Shown here piece by piece: positions 35,696 through 46,065 of a stretch of 64,000 nucleotides of DNA. Every line of letters starts with the position of its first letter. Position 1 is the first letter of the stretch. The stretch is taken from assembly GCF_036245475.1 (NCBI RefSeq), contig NZ_BTPM01000001.1:2604001-2668000 (forward strand). The letters are read 5' to 3'. Origin of the DNA: Vibrio sp. 10N. Its GTDB lineage: Bacteria > Pseudomonadota > Gammaproteobacteria > Enterobacterales > Vibrionaceae. The position numbers and the translations under genes are program-made. The notes beneath the pieces were generated by a model that was not told where the DNA came from, did not search any database, and saw nothing but the letters and a program-made list of their open reading frames with translations.

Positions 35696-36829
35696 TTAAC
35701 CCAGTAGGCTCAATGCCGCGTTTGGTGCCTGTTTCGCTTGCGCCAAGATTGAGCTTGACGCTTGCGATAGGATTTGGCTCTTGGTCATCGACGTGGTTTC
35801 TTTCGCGAAGTCAGTATCTTTGATACGGCTCTTCGACGCGTTCACGTTCTCGTTGATGTTATCCAAGTTGTTGATTGCGTGGTTGAAGCGGTTTTGGAAT
35901 GCACCAAGCTCTGCACGGTGGCTGTCCACGTATTTTAGTGCTGAGTCGAGAATCGCAACCGACTCTTGTGCGCCGCCTACCGACGTTACGTCAATCGTAT
36001 CAACCGTTACCGCTTTACCTGCTTGCATGTCTAGGTCACCCGCTAGGCCGCCAGAGAAAGCCACAGCGCCGTCAACTTTGTTGTTACCAGCAAATACCTG
36101 TAGTTTACCGTCTTGGTCTACAGACGCTTTTACCATGTCAGTTTGACCGTTGATGTACGTCGCTAGCTGCTCGATATCATCACCCTCTTTCGCATTGATG
36201 GTGATAGATTGTGCGTCGCCAAAACTGTCTGTTAGGTCAATCGTTAGGTCGTTAGCACCTGCCGCTACGCTCCAGTCTTTGTCTTTCGCGTTCGCAGCTT
36301 GGTAGCTAGTGCCGCCCATTTGTGCGTTGTCAGAGCGCATGTCACGTAGGCTCAGCATCACCGCTTCACCGTTGTCAGCACCGATTTGGAATGACTTAGT
36401 ACCGTGTGTACCGTTAAGTAGCTTGTTACCACCGAAAGACGTGGTTTCTGCGATACGGTTTAGTTCGTCGTTCAGTGCTGTCACTTCTTCTTGAATCGCA
36501 ACACGCTCAGCTTTTGAGTTAGAGCCGTTCGCAGATTGAAGTGATAGATCACGCATACGTTGCAGGATGTTGGTGGTCTCGTTCATCGCGCCTTCAGCAG
36601 TTTGTGCGATAGACACACCGTCGTTGGCGTTACGTACCGCTACATCAAGACCACGGCTTTGTACGTTCAAACGGTTAGAGATTTGTAGACCCGCTGCGTC
36701 ATCTTTCGCGCTGTTGATTTTGTGACCAGACGACAAACGCTCCATTGAGGTTTGTTGAGCTTGGTTTGCGTTGTTGAGGTAACGCTGCGCTGTCATCGCT
36801 GATACGTTTGTATTTACATTCACTGCCAT
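35696..36829 (-). CDS. Polar flagellin
   Basis: 377-residue flagellin, exported through the flagellar basal body to form the filament. The conserved N-terminal coiled domain ([20 protein letters not shown], with [20 protein letters not shown]) and the C-terminal domain ([20 protein letters not shown]) are intact and lack cysteine. The hypervariable middle is about 150 residues. The ATG at 36829 has GGAGAAAC upstream. It has its own sigma-28 promoter and is followed by the repeat cluster. Vibrios carry several flagellins; I cannot assign which of FlaA-F this is. Confidence 0.92.
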   Translation of the reverse strand: MAVNVNTNVSAMTAQRYLNNANQAQQTSMERLSSGHKINSAKDDAAGLQISNRLNVQSRGLDVAVRNANDGVSIAQTAEGAMNETTNILQRMRDLSLQSANGSNSKAERVAIQEEVTALNDELNRIAETTSFGGNKLLNGTHGTKSFQIGADNGEAVMLSLRDMRSDNAQMGGTSYQAANAKDKDWSVAAGANDLTIDLTDSFGDAQSITINAKEGDDIEQLATYINGQTDMVKASVDQDGKLQVFAGNNKVDGAVAFSGGLAGDLDMQAGKAVTVDTIDVTSVGGAQESVAILDSALKYVDSHRAELGAFQNRFNHAINNLDNINENVNASKSRIKDTDFAKETTSMTKSQILSQASSSILAQAKQAPNAALSLLG

Positions 36830-36909
36830 GTTGTTTCTCCAATTGATTTTCCGGTGTAGCGGTTTCCGACGTCTCGGAAAACCAAGTAGTTCTCTCAAAG
36901 TTACTTTCT

Positions 36910-36936
36910 TTATCGTCCTTAAAACCAAACACTTGA
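36910..36936 (-). promoter_or_regulatory. Sigma-28 promoter of the downstream flagellin
   Basis: Minus-strand TCAA (36936-36933), 15 bases, then GACGATAA (36917-36910). The consensus for FliA is TAAA-N15-GCCGATAA. The preceding bases TCTC are shared with the promoter of the second flagellin. Confidence 0.7.
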
Positions 36937-37056
36937 GAGAAAAAGATAACAAAGTTACGAATTTTGCTGCTTTAGAGCTGAAGATGTGACAGAAATGGTA
37001 AAAAGAAATGTTTTATCAAAAAAAGACTAAAGTTCGACTCAAAGCTGTCGATGGCT

Positions 37057-38193
37057 CTAGCCTTGTAATAGGGTCAATGCCAAGTTCGGCGTTTGTTTCG
37101 CTTGCGCCAATATCGTGGTACTCACCTGCTGAAGAATTTGTTGCTTAAGCATTTGAGTGGTCTCTTTGGCATAGTCTGTATCGCGAATACGGCTTTGTGA
37201 TGCAGAGAGATTCTCTTCCATGTTGGCGAGATTATTGATGGTATGGTTAAGGCGATTTTGAGTCGCGCCTAATTCAGCACGATGGCTATCAACAAACTTC
37301 ATCGCTTTATCGAGTACGGATACGGACAGCTGCGCGCCGCCCACTGTACCGATAGACATATCGTTCACGGTGACGACTTCGCCAGTCTTCAAACCGACTT
37401 CACTAGCAAAGCTACCGGAAAAACTCACGGCTCCCGCGACTTTATCTGAATCTGCAAACACCTGAAGCTGACCGTTCTCGTCTACCGAGGCCGACAGTAC
37501 ATCGGTTTGTCCGTTGATGAAGGTTGCCACCTGTTCAATGTCATCCCCTTGCTTAAGCTCAATCGTCACCGATTGGGTATCCCCACCCGCATCGACATAG
37601 CTAAAAGCAAGAGCATTGTTGCTCTGGCCGACTTGCCATTCTGATGGCGCACTGCGTCCCGCTTGATATACCGCTCCTCCCATAGAGAGCTGATCAGTAC
37701 GCAAATTTGCCAGGCCGACTTGCAGTGCTTCCCCTGACTGAGCGCCAATTTGAAACGACGAACTACCAAAGGTGCCATTCAGTAACTTTCTGCCACCAAA
37801 GCTTGTGGTTTCAGCGATACGGTTTAGCTCATTATTGAGTGCCACAAACTCTTGCTCCAGCGCTTGCCTATCTTGTGAAGAGTTAGCTCCGTTGGCACTT
37901 TGCAAAGAAAGGTCACGCATACGCTGCAAAATCTGCGTCGCTTCATTCATTGCACCTTCAGCGGTTTGCATGATTGAGATCCCATCGTTGGCATTACGCT
38001 GCGCAACCCCAAGCCCACTGATCTGAGACTCTAAGCGATTGGCAATTTGTAAACCCGCGGCATCATCTTTAGCGCTGTTGATACGGTGTCCCGACGATAA
38101 GCGCTCTAAGGACTGGCTGAGTGCTTTACTCGCCGAGCCTAAGTGGTTTTGCGCCACCATTGCGCTGACATTGGTATTCACAGTGATCGACAT
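37057..38193 (-). CDS. Second polar flagellin
   Basis: 378 residues, a paralogue of the flagellin at 35696 in the same direction. N- and C-terminal domains are conserved ([40 protein letters not shown]), while the middle differs at many positions. The C-terminus has one extra residue (LALTLLQG against LSLLG in the paralogue). The ATG at 38193 follows GGGAAGCGAT; a TTG four codons earlier is in frame but less likely. It has its own sigma-28 promoter. The pair probably arose by tandem duplication. Confidence 0.92.
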   Translation of the reverse strand: MSITVNTNVSAMVAQNHLGSASKALSQSLERLSSGHRINSAKDDAAGLQIANRLESQISGLGVAQRNANDGISIMQTAEGAMNEATQILQRMRDLSLQSANGANSSQDRQALEQEFVALNNELNRIAETTSFGGRKLLNGTFGSSSFQIGAQSGEALQVGLANLRTDQLSMGGAVYQAGRSAPSEWQVGQSNNALAFSYVDAGGDTQSVTIELKQGDDIEQVATFINGQTDVLSASVDENGQLQVFADSDKVAGAVSFSGSFASEVGLKTGEVVTVNDMSIGTVGGAQLSVSVLDKAMKFVDSHRAELGATQNRLNHTINNLANMEENLSASQSRIRDTDYAKETTQMLKQQILQQVSTTILAQAKQTPNLALTLLQG

Positions 38194-38229
38194 ATCGCTT
38201 CCCAAAGCAGGATGAATTGAATAGCTTAG

Positions 38230-38256
38230 TTATCGACCAACGTTGAGGAAACTTGA
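38230..38256 (-). promoter_or_regulatory. Sigma-28 promoter of the upstream flagellin
   Basis: Minus-strand TCAA (38256-38253), 15 bases, then GTCGATAA (38237-38230), one base off the FliA -10 consensus GCCGATAA. Confidence 0.75.
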
Positions 38257-38270
38257 GAGATTTAGAACAG

Positions 38271-38305
38271 CGCTCTCAAAGACAAATGGACTGTCTTTGA
38301 GAGCG
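38271..38305. terminator. 14-bp perfect hairpin between yfeX and a flagellin gene
   Basis: CGCTCTCAAAGACA (38271-38284) pairs with TGTCTTTGAGAGCG (38292-38305). The T-run (TTTTAT) is on the plus-strand side; on the minus strand, the direction of yfeX, only a mixed sequence follows. It probably ends the yfeX message but its polarity is odd. Confidence 0.6.
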
Positions 38306-38327
38306 TTTTATAGAAGTGTTGTTGCGA

Positions 38328-39233
38328 TTAGGCTTTAACGGTTAATGACGCCAACATAGCCTGAGACGGAGCAAAGAAGTAAGCCCCTGTCACAGCCTTG
38401 GTAAAGCGAAGCAATTGGTCTGTTTTACCGTCGGTAACACCATACATGCTCTCTAGCATCGCATCGAAATTGTGAACCGTATTACAGTACGCAATGAACA
38501 GCAGACCATGTGGCCCACTAACACTGCCGTAAGGCAAGCTATGGCGAACAATTTTTAGTCCTTTACCTTCTTCTTTAATGTCGACTCGGCCAACATGTGA
38601 TGCCACTGGAACATCTTCAAGCTCAATGCTGTCGGGTTTGGTACGACCCACCACTTTTTCTTGCGCTGCAACATTCAATCGGTTCCATGCTGGCAAGTTG
38701 TGCTCAAAGCGCTGCACCATGACATAACTGCCACCAGCGAACTCACCATCTGCCACTAGAGCGACATCTGCACGCTGATCGCCTTTCGGGTTCTCAGTAC
38801 CATCGACAAAGTCAGTCATATCGCGAGAATCCATAAAACGGAAGCCTTGGGTTTCATCGACAACAGTAACGTGCTCAGAAATTTGTCCCATCAGCTTACG
38901 TAGCAGATAGAAGTGCAGATCATGGCGCTGTGAGTGGCAATGAATCAACACATCCACATCCGTTGAAGGAGCATATACTTCGCCCTCACCCAGCTCAGGG
39001 AAAGGCTTTAGTTCAGCCGGCATGGACTGGTCTAGTTGAGACCAAAACGCGTGGGAGAAAGCCACAGAGAGCGTAAGTTCAGCACCTGGTTGAGCTTGGT
39101 TCAGTTCATCCACCAAACTCGGCAAGGTTTGCAACGCGTCCAAAACCTGTTGAGCGTTTTGATTGACTTTTAATTGAGCATACAACGCAAAAGGTTCGGC
39201 CTCTGGCGTGATCGCACTTTGTGGTAATGACAT
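38328..39233 (-). CDS. yfeX: Dyp-type heme peroxidase YfeX
   Basis: 301 residues of the dye-decolorising peroxidase family, YfeX branch, a cytoplasmic heme protein; physiological substrate uncertain. The GxxDG-type distal motif appears as MTDFVDGTENPKG, the proximal heme histidine is in VASHVGRVD, and GSYVMVQRFEHNL is conserved. The ATG at 39233 has GAGGAAAG upstream. A DUF2919 gene 35 bases upstream matches the yfeX-yfeZ neighbourhood of E. coli. Confidence 0.9.
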   Translation of the reverse strand: MSLPQSAITPEAEPFALYAQLKVNQNAQQVLDALQTLPSLVDELNQAQPGAELTLSVAFSHAFWSQLDQSMPAELKPFPELGEGEVYAPSTDVDVLIHCHSQRHDLHFYLLRKLMGQISEHVTVVDETQGFRFMDSRDMTDFVDGTENPKGDQRADVALVADGEFAGGSYVMVQRFEHNLPAWNRLNVAAQEKVVGRTKPDSIELEDVPVASHVGRVDIKEEGKGLKIVRHSLPYGSVSGPHGLLFIAYCNTVHNFDAMLESMYGVTDGKTDQLLRFTKAVTGAYFFAPSQAMLASLTVKA

Positions 39234-39268
39234 TGTCTTTCCTCTGTTTTTTCCGCTCAGTGTATTTT

Positions 39269-39766
39269 TTACTGATGGTTGATTGTATGACCTTGATCAG
39301 AAACTGAAGTGATTTTGGCTGGTAACGCCAAACTATCTGTTACTCGACGACTGTTACATAGGTAGATGGCAAACCAAGCCAAGGACACCAGTGTCACGGC
39401 ATTTGGCCAGCTAAATTGCCAATGCTGCAAGTTAACCAGGTAAGTGGTGTGCATCAATTGCAGTCCCACCACGATAAGGGTCACCGGCTTCATTAAGCTG
39501 ACCAGAAAATTGGTTTTGGTTGAATCACTTTTGCGCAACCCCACCAACCACATGCCCACAACAATCGGCAAGCCCATCGCCAGTCCGACATACAACATCG
39601 TATGGTTAGGATAGACGTATTGAAGAATATTGCTGCCCTCTTGTCGGCTGGCTCCCGCCACAACAAAGACGACCCACGCACGAATCAAAAATGCCCACCC
39701 CAACCAAAGCCAAACGGGTGGCTTTAGTAAACCGTGCTGATCGTATTGTTCTATGGCGTAACGCAT
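39269..39766 (-). CDS. DUF2919 (YfeZ-like) inner-membrane protein
   Basis: 165 residues with four or five hydrophobic segments (LWLGWAFLIRAWVVFVVAG is the first). Assignment to DUF2919/YfeZ rests on its opening (YDQHGLLKPPVWLWLGW) and on its place next to yfeX. Function unknown. It is the first gene of a two-gene unit with yfeX and is divergent from the DUF2956 gene. Confidence 0.78.
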   Translation of the reverse strand: MRYAIEQYDQHGLLKPPVWLWLGWAFLIRAWVVFVVAGASRQEGSNILQYVYPNHTMLYVGLAMGLPIVVGMWLVGLRKSDSTKTNFLVSLMKPVTLIVVGLQLMHTTYLVNLQHWQFSWPNAVTLVSLAWFAIYLCNSRRVTDSLALPAKITSVSDQGHTINHQ

Positions 39767-39934
39767 TTTACGTCTCTAATTTTAACTCATATCAAACTAT
39801 ATGGTGCTAATCGCGCTTTGATTCAAGACTGAGTTGTGCATTGTGCTAAGATGCTCGAAAACTATGGCTCGAATGAGAATGATCTAAGGTGATTACTCCG
39901 AACCATTGCTTGAAACGGATCGCGTGGAACCAAG

Positions 39935-40273
39935 ATGAAAAACAATAAAAACACACCTTCAGTGGAAACTCAGCAAGAGGCGATGAAAATAGCCAAAGCA
40001 ACTCAAAAACCAGGGCAAACCAAAGAGCAAACCAAGCTGGTGGCTCAAGGGATCGAAAAAGGCATTGCGCTATACAAAAAACAACAAAAAGAGAAAAAGC
40101 GCCAAGCTGATAAAGCACAAAAGAAGCAGAAACGCGCCAAGTCGGTCGAGCCAGCAACCAGCCAAGCAACCACAGATACCGTAGAGAGCGTGTCAGCTCC
40201 TCGCACTGCAATTTTACCTTGGGCATTGCTTACTTTGAGTTGGGTGGGGTTTATTGCCTATGTTGCACTTTAA
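39935..40273 (+). CDS. DUF2956 family protein
   Basis: 112 residues. The N-terminus is highly charged (ETQQEAMKIAKATQKPGQTK, then long Lys/Gln/Arg coiled-coil-like sequence), followed by a single C-terminal membrane segment (ILPWALLTLSWVGFIAYVAL), so it looks tail-anchored. Placed in DUF2956 from memory; function unknown. The ATG has GGAACCAAG upstream. Its end overlaps the next lipoprotein gene by 14 bases. Confidence 0.78.
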   Translation: MKNNKNTPSVETQQEAMKIAKATQKPGQTKEQTKLVAQGIEKGIALYKKQQKEKKRQADKAQKKQKRAKSVEPATSQATTDTVESVSAPRTAILPWALLTLSWVGFIAYVAL

Positions 40274-40610
40274 ACGAACATTGGGACTTTGGGCTGCGAT
40301 AGCTTTGCTGCTTTCTGGCTGTGCTCAACCATTTAATCAATTACAGTCGGAACAAGCCGCTCAAGTTGAAATGCGGCTCGATGCGAGTGTAGATGTCTCT
40401 GATTGTGAGTGGAAAGGCGATGTAACGGGTTCTGAAGGGTATTGGTACACGTATTTATTCTTCAAGAATGATTCTTTAACGCAAGGTGCGGTCAATGGCA
40501 TCAAAAATCACGCTGCTGCGCTAGGTGGCGATACCGTATTGCTTCTCAGCCCAGTCTATTTCAGCACCTCTGTAACCCTCTTTGGTAGCGCCTACCGCTG
40601 CAAAAAATAA
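40260..40610 (+). CDS. Small outer-membrane-type lipoprotein, DUF4156 (YjeI)-like
   Basis: 116 residues. Lipoprotein signal peptide with lipobox LLLSGC, acylated cysteine at residue 21. The mature part has conserved features of YjeI-like proteins: a first cysteine (SDCEWKGDVTGSEG), then NGIKNHAAALGGDTVLLLS, and a terminal YRCKK. The two cysteines could pair. I start at ATG 40260; a TTG two codons earlier is in frame. It overlaps the DUF2956 gene and ends at a terminator. Confidence 0.75.
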   Translation: MLHFKRTLGLWAAIALLLSGCAQPFNQLQSEQAAQVEMRLDASVDVSDCEWKGDVTGSEGYWYTYLFFKNDSLTQGAVNGIKNHAAALGGDTVLLLSPVYFSTSVTLFGSAYRCKK

Positions 40611-40637
40611 AGCCGAAGCTTAGCTTCGGCTTTATTT
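40608..40637. terminator. Bidirectional terminator
   Basis: AAAGCCGAAGCT (40608-40619) and AGCTTCGGCTTT (40621-40632), then ATTTTT. A-rich sequence on the left lets it serve the convergent wHTH gene too. Confidence 0.88.
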
Positions 40638-40684
40638 TTCATTCTCATGCACAATGAGTATTCAAACCCTTTCGCAGCGGAGCG

Positions 40685-40966
40685 TTATACGCCCAACGTG
40701 GTTTCAATGTCGCCTTGGCGCTCAATGACCCACTGACTGTCAAAAGGTCCCCAGTCGGATAACTGGTAATAACCATCATTATGTCGACGCCCATCTTGAA
40801 CAAACATGAGCTCAATGCCGATACCTGGTAGCGCCTTGATAACGTCTTGAATGGTACGGCGAGGCCACCCCGTTTTCTCGATTAGTTTTGGCACATTCGG
40901 TCTTTCAATGCTTTCAACAAGCAAGGCCAGATAGAGACGACGTGCAAAAACAGGACTCAGTTCCAT
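40685..40966 (-). CDS. Small winged-helix DNA-binding protein
   Basis: 93 residues forming one winged helix: VPKLIEKTGWPRRTIQDVIKALPGIG split as VPKLIEKTGWP and RRTIQDVIKAL is the helix-turn-helix, and the wing is RRHNDGYYQLSDWGP. No other domain. Start at ATG 40966 because GGAGG sits 5 bases upstream; a GTG two codons earlier is in frame. A 14-bp palindrome lies 25 bases before the start. Targets unknown; autoregulation is possible. Confidence 0.8.
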   Translation of the reverse strand: MELSPVFARRLYLALLVESIERPNVPKLIEKTGWPRRTIQDVIKALPGIGIELMFVQDGRRHNDGYYQLSDWGPFDSQWVIERQGDIETTLGV

Positions 40967-40990
40967 TGACACCTCCTATTTATGTGCTTT

Positions 40991-41004
40991 TCCAATATAT
41001 TGGA
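40991..41004. promoter_or_regulatory. Perfect 14-bp palindrome upstream of the wHTH gene
   Basis: TCCAATATATTGGA, 25 bases before the ATG of the winged-helix gene. A symmetric operator for the neighbouring regulator is a plausible reading; it may also overlap the promoter of that gene. Confidence 0.45.
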
Positions 41005-41252
41005 TTTCCGCTTGGCCGTGTTGCGCTCGATCAAGTTCTTGCTCATCGCTCTAATTTCGAAATTCAAGAATTTGTAACCATAAGTGGCGATAAACAGAAT
41101 AAAAACTGTGACCAGCGACAAGGTTTTGTTTAAAGCAGCACTTCTTGATAGGATGCTTAAACATAACCAAGTGTTTGACGCAAATTCACGTTTCAACGCG
41201 TTCAAAGCACGAAAACGAAAGTCAAAAGTTCAACGCCCATAAGGAAGTCATC

Positions 41253-41603
41253 ATGGCCACTACGATGTTTGGTATTCCCAACTGTGACACGATAAAGAAA
41301 GCAAAAAAATGGCTTGAAGCCAACGAGTTAGAGTATCAATTTCACAACTATCGCAAAGACGGTATCAGCGAAGGCATGGTTCGCAACTTCTGTGAGCAGC
41401 TTGGTTGGGAACAAGTCGTAAACAAACGCGGCACGACTTACCGCCAACTCACTCAAGAGCAAAAGGACAGCTTAAACCAGGAGACGGCCATTGCTCTGTT
41501 AGTCGAGCACTCAGCGATGATCAAGCGCCCCATTCTCAACGTAGATGGCACTTTGCACATTGGATTTAAAGCGGAACAATACCAACAAGTATTTGGTGTT
41601 TAA
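41253..41603 (+). CDS. yffB: ArsC/Spx-family protein YffB
   Basis: 116 residues of the ArsC-related YffB group, thioredoxin-fold proteins. One N-terminal cysteine is present (FGIPNCDTIKKAKKWLEAN), followed by the RGTTYRQL motif and IKRPILNVDG. YffB is reported as a glutathione-dependent reductase-like protein; not an arsenate resistance determinant. ATG 41253 has AAGGAAG upstream; the frame is open further back without support. It precedes dapE by 55 bases, as in E. coli. Confidence 0.88.
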   Translation: MATTMFGIPNCDTIKKAKKWLEANELEYQFHNYRKDGISEGMVRNFCEQLGWEQVVNKRGTTYRQLTQEQKDSLNQETAIALLVEHSAMIKRPILNVDGTLHIGFKAEQYQQVFGV

Positions 41604-41640
41604 TTCAACCATCGCATCACACCCCTCATTAGCCTATTAG

Positions 41641-42798
<1,158 letters not shown>

Positions 42799-42823
42799 GC
42801 TAAGGTTCTAAGTCGAGGTCTCT

Positions 42824-43498
42824 ATGCAGATAACGCAGCTTGTTGGGCAGTCCGACGACGCTTTGGTTGACGTGACCATTGGCAGTAAATCATTTTTAGT
42901 GCATCCGCAGGTGCAAGCTGATTTGCTGGCATTGGTAGCGGCGGCCAAAGAAGCGGGGTTTGAGCTTTACTTGGCAAGCGGCTATCGATCGTTTGAGCGT
43001 CAGCTGGCAATTTGGAACAACAAAATGTCCGGTCATACGCCTATTTTGGATCAAAACAGTCACCCCATTGAGACCAAGAACATGAGTGACGCCGACAAAG
43101 TCCAAGCGATTTTGAAATGGAGTGCGCTGCCTGGCGCAAGCCGTCATCATTGGGGCACAGACTTTGATGTCTATGCGGGAAATTTGCTGCCCAACAACAC
43201 CCGTTTGCAACTGGAGCCTTGGGAGTACTTGGAGGGTCATCAGCGTGAGTTTTTTCTTTGGCTCTCGGAGCAAGCGCCAATGCATGGGTTTTTCTTCCCT
43301 TATAGCAAAGACTTAGGCGGAGTGGCAATGGAACCTTGGCACATTAGTCATCACCAAACCAGCTCGGCGTGTCTAGCGCAGTTTTGTTGTCAGCAATGGC
43401 GACAAGTTTTGCAGCAATCGGATATTTTGGGACGTGAGGCGATACTTTCTGAACTCGATTCCATCTACAATCAATATGTGACCAACATAAACCGTTAA
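42824..43498 (+). CDS. M15-family D-Ala-D-Ala carboxypeptidase
   Basis: 224 residues of the VanY/DdcY-type zinc peptidases. Motifs: SGYRSFERQ near residue 51, the SRHHWGTDFDVY zinc segment, and EPWHISHH. I see no signal peptide, so either it acts in the cytoplasm on wall fragments or it is exported in an unseen way. It follows dapE by 25 bases. Vancomycin resistance is not implied; no van genes are present. Confidence 0.85.
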   Translation: MQITQLVGQSDDALVDVTIGSKSFLVHPQVQADLLALVAAAKEAGFELYLASGYRSFERQLAIWNNKMSGHTPILDQNSHPIETKNMSDADKVQAILKWSALPGASRHHWGTDFDVYAGNLLPNNTRLQLEPWEYLEGHQREFFLWLSEQAPMHGFFFPYSKDLGGVAMEPWHISHHQTSSACLAQFCCQQWRQVLQQSDILGREAILSELDSIYNQYVTNINR

Positions 43499-43507
43499 GA
43501 GCAGACA

Positions 43508-43717
43508 ATGATTGAATGGCTATTTAACCCTTGGGTAATCATTATCGTGGTACTGGCCGTGGTAATTGGCAACATTGCCGCGCTCAAGTACACCGCGAAT
43601 ATGAAGTTTCAGCAAAGTGACAAGGTCAACTCACGCAAAAATCAGCTCGATCGTCTCAATGAGCTAGACAAACAAAAGTATGGCGACAAACCGAGTGACG
43701 AAAAGAACAAATCGTAG
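43508..43717 (+). CDS. DUF2897 small membrane protein
   Basis: 69 residues: an N-terminal membrane segment (WVIIIVVLAVVIGNIAALKY) and a charged cytoplasmic tail (NQLDRLNELDKQKYGDKPSD). Assigned to DUF2897 from memory; function unknown. It starts 9 bases after the M15 gene and closes the dapE unit at a terminator. Confidence 0.78.
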   Translation: MIEWLFNPWVIIIVVLAVVIGNIAALKYTANMKFQQSDKVNSRKNQLDRLNELDKQKYGDKPSDEKNKS

Positions 43718-43762
43718 CAAGTGCGGCGGTATTGAGTCTCAAAGGCAGATTGAAAAGCGTAT

Positions 43763-43790
43763 AAAAAAAGGACCGTTAAGGTCCTTTTTT
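43763..43790. terminator. Bidirectional terminator between the dapE unit and bamC
   Basis: AAAAAAAGGACC (43763-43774) and GGTCCTTTTTT (43780-43790) around GTTAA. Confidence 0.9.
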
Positions 43791-43801
43791 CTTATGCCTG
43801 A

Positions 43802-44824
43802 TTAAGGCTCTTTCTTTATCACTGTGGCGATGAGAGGCTCAAGTGAACGCAGTAAGTTCTCGGCTACAGGTTTGCCATCGCTGTCAGTCACATTGATCGA
43901 CGTACGGTTACCCAAGTCACCAAACAGGAAGGTGTACTCGCCCGGCTCAAGGTCAATAGGCTTGAGACCTACTTCATTCCAGAATTCGTCATCTGGTGAC
44001 GCGTATTTGGCTTTCGCTGTACCTTGAGACTGGTTACGCTCTTCAATGGTAAAGCCCATTTTCGGTAATAGCGTTGGAAGCTCTTGCCACAAGACATTGT
44101 ATGGCGTACGTGCAATGATGACCGGCAAGCCACTGCGGTCTGTACCCATGCTGATTGGGATAGATTTCACCAACTCTTGAGCACGAAGCGCCGCTTCTTC
44201 ACGAAGGTCGCGATCATAACGCGCTGTGACTAAGTTCGTCATCAAGGTGTTGTAACGTTCTTCATTCACGCGAGTGACAGGTTTCACTGTGCCACCTTCG
44301 CGCCAATCGATCAGCTTCATTTTAAAGCCATAACGGTTGTTAGCTTCAAAACGAGTAATTTCGTAGCGGCTACCAATTTCAACGTCTTCGTCTTCCGATA
44401 CCCAGGTTACCCAGTCGGTCTCGATACTGTCGTTGGTCTCATTAACGGCCTGAACATTGATTTCGGCTAGCATGGTTTTCACCGTTGCCCAAACCTTATC
44501 CATTTCTTCTTGTTGAAGCAGCCACAAGGTTACCTCTGAGCCCTGTCTTTCCACACGTGCGCCAGGGATCAGTTCTAATACCTGTTGCGGTGGACGAATA
44601 TCTACTTCACGACCAATTCCGCCGGAAAAGTCACCTTGAGGGATCTCATAATTAGGGTAGAACTGGGGCGTCGCGCCTTCCGGTAATGTCCAGTTTTTAA
44701 GACCTGGCGCATCAAGGTAATTGAAGTCATCTTTGGCTTCACGACGGGTTTTCGGATCACTTGAGCACGCGGCTAAAACAATAACAGCTAACGTTGAGAC
44801 CGCTAGCTGACGTGAAAATTTCAT
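43802..44824 (-). CDS. bamC: BAM complex lipoprotein BamC
   Basis: 340-residue outer-membrane lipoprotein of the beta-barrel assembly machine. Lipobox VLAAC with acylated C20. The N-terminal unstructured segment that binds BamD reads RREAKDDFNYLDAPGLKNW, and two helix-grip domains follow (ITRFEANNRYGFKMKLIDW; YTFLFGDLGNRTSINVTD). ATG 44824 has GGGAG 5 bases upstream. It follows dapA on the same strand, the E. coli order, with a hairpin between. Confidence 0.92.
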   Translation of the reverse strand: MKFSRQLAVSTLAVIVLAACSSDPKTRREAKDDFNYLDAPGLKNWTLPEGATPQFYPNYEIPQGDFSGGIGREVDIRPPQQVLELIPGARVERQGSEVTLWLLQQEEMDKVWATVKTMLAEINVQAVNETNDSIETDWVTWVSEDEDVEIGSRYEITRFEANNRYGFKMKLIDWREGGTVKPVTRVNEERYNTLMTNLVTARYDRDLREEAALRAQELVKSIPISMGTDRSGLPVIIARTPYNVLWQELPTLLPKMGFTIEERNQSQGTAKAKYASPDDEFWNEVGLKPIDLEPGEYTFLFGDLGNRTSINVTDSDGKPVAENLLRSLEPLIATVIKKEP

Positions 44825-44838
44825 TGATACTCCCTTAT

Positions 44839-44865
44839 ATAAGAGGAGCTCTACGCTCCTCTTAT
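44839..44865 (-). other. Intercistronic hairpin between dapA and bamC
   Basis: ATAAGAGGAGC (44839-44849) and GCTCCTCTTAT (44855-44865) form a perfect 11-bp stem. There is no T-run on the minus strand, so it is more likely an mRNA-stabilising or attenuating structure than a full terminator. It lies 10 bases after the dapA stop and ends just before the bamC ribosome site. Confidence 0.6.
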
Positions 44866-44874
44866 TCATTCAAT

Positions 44875-45753
44875 TTAGTAAATGCAGGCTTCTGTTAGTG
44901 CTTTCGCCACAATTGGCTTAGCACTTTCAGACAACTCTGTCATTGGCAGTCTCAGGTCACCATTTGCGATGAGACCCATTTTGTGCGCCGCCCACTTAAC
45001 TGGGATCGGGCTTGATTCGACAAACAAGTTTTTGTGCAGTGTCATCAGGCGCTCATTGATAAGTCTAGCTTCTTCAAAATTACCTTCTAATGCTAGATGC
45101 ATCATGTTGGCCATGTCAGCCGCTGCAATATTGTTGGTCACAGAGATAACGCCTTTACCACCCAGTTGAACAAAATCAAGGCCAGTCGCGTCATCACCAC
45201 TTAGTAAGATAAAGTCTTCGCCACAAAGTTCACGATGAATCTTCACTCGAGACAGATCACCCGTCGCATCTTTCAAAGCAACGATGTTTGAAATCTCTGC
45301 CAAACGCGCAACGGTTTCTGGCTGCATATCCACACCAGTACGACCTGGTACATTATAAAGAATCTGTGGAATGTCTGTTTCTTCAGAAATCGCTTTGTAG
45401 TGCTGATACAAACCTTCTTGTGTCGGTTTGTTGTAATAAGGAGTCACACTCAAGCAACCTGCAATGCCGACATTGTTAAATAGACGGCTAAACGTAATCG
45501 CTTCATGAGTGGCATTGGCACCAGTGCCAGCAATAATTGGTAAGCGGCCATCAGCGAACTCAACCGTTTTCGCGACGACTTTTACATGTTCTTCAACCGT
45601 TAATGTTGCCGATTCCCCGGTTGTACCAACAGCAACAATGCCATCCGTACCCGCAGCAATATGATACTCGACCAGTTTTCGTAAACTAACAAAATCGACT
45701 TCGCCATCGGTGGTAAGAGGGGTTATAAGCGCAACAATACTTCCTGAAAACAT
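44875..45753 (-). CDS. dapA: 4-hydroxy-tetrahydrodipicolinate synthase
   Basis: 292 residues. Condenses aspartate semialdehyde and pyruvate, the first committed step of the DAP/lysine pathway. The Schiff-base lysine is K161 (VALKDATGD), with Y133 ([10 protein letters not shown]) and T44/T45 ([10 protein letters not shown]) where E. coli DapA has them. ATG 45753 has GGGAG upstream; the frame runs further back without conserved sequence. It heads a dapA-bamC unit and is divergent from gcvR. Confidence 0.96.
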   Translation of the reverse strand: MFSGSIVALITPLTTDGEVDFVSLRKLVEYHIAAGTDGIVAVGTTGESATLTVEEHVKVVAKTVEFADGRLPIIAGTGANATHEAITFSRLFNNVGIAGCLSVTPYYNKPTQEGLYQHYKAISEETDIPQILYNVPGRTGVDMQPETVARLAEISNIVALKDATGDLSRVKIHRELCGEDFILLSGDDATGLDFVQLGGKGVISVTNNIAAADMANMMHLALEGNFEEARLINERLMTLHKNLFVESSPIPVKWAAHKMGLIANGDLRLPMTELSESAKPIVAKALTEACIY

Positions 45754-46065
45754 GGTGATCTCCCTAAATTGATACTTACTGCATGGTACTGTAATGCTAT
45801 TGATAAACACAAGAGCTGAAAAACAGATCCCATCAAGAAGTGGATGAATAATGTCAGATTTCAGATATGAGGCACGTGTAAGATGCGCTATTTCGCGTAA
45901 AAGGTGTCAGTGACGAGTTAATTTTTCTGTTGTTATATGACGTTGCCATGTAAGCCCATGTTGACGTCAGCGATGGATGATTTGCGAGAATCGGTTACAT
46001 CAATCACAAGAGCTTTGGTAATAGCTATGCTACCATATAGCCAACAAGGAACTTAGAGTGACACT
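45754..46065. other. Divergent control region of dapA and gcvR
   Basis: About 310 bases without a gene. It must hold both promoters, but I could not pick out hexamers with confidence or name a regulator site. Confidence 0.6.

Noticed and set aside
35480..35707. 75-codon frame in the repeat cluster
   Set aside because: It runs through palindromic repeat DNA and into the flagellin end; composition follows the repeats.
40957..41205. 82-codon minus-strand frame upstream of the winged-helix gene
   Set aside because: No ribosome site and a low-complexity peptide; it overlaps the probable control region and the start of the winged-helix gene.
42824..43498. Vancomycin-resistance VanY
   Set aside because: Only the M15 fold is shared; no other van genes, and the gene is in the dapE unit.
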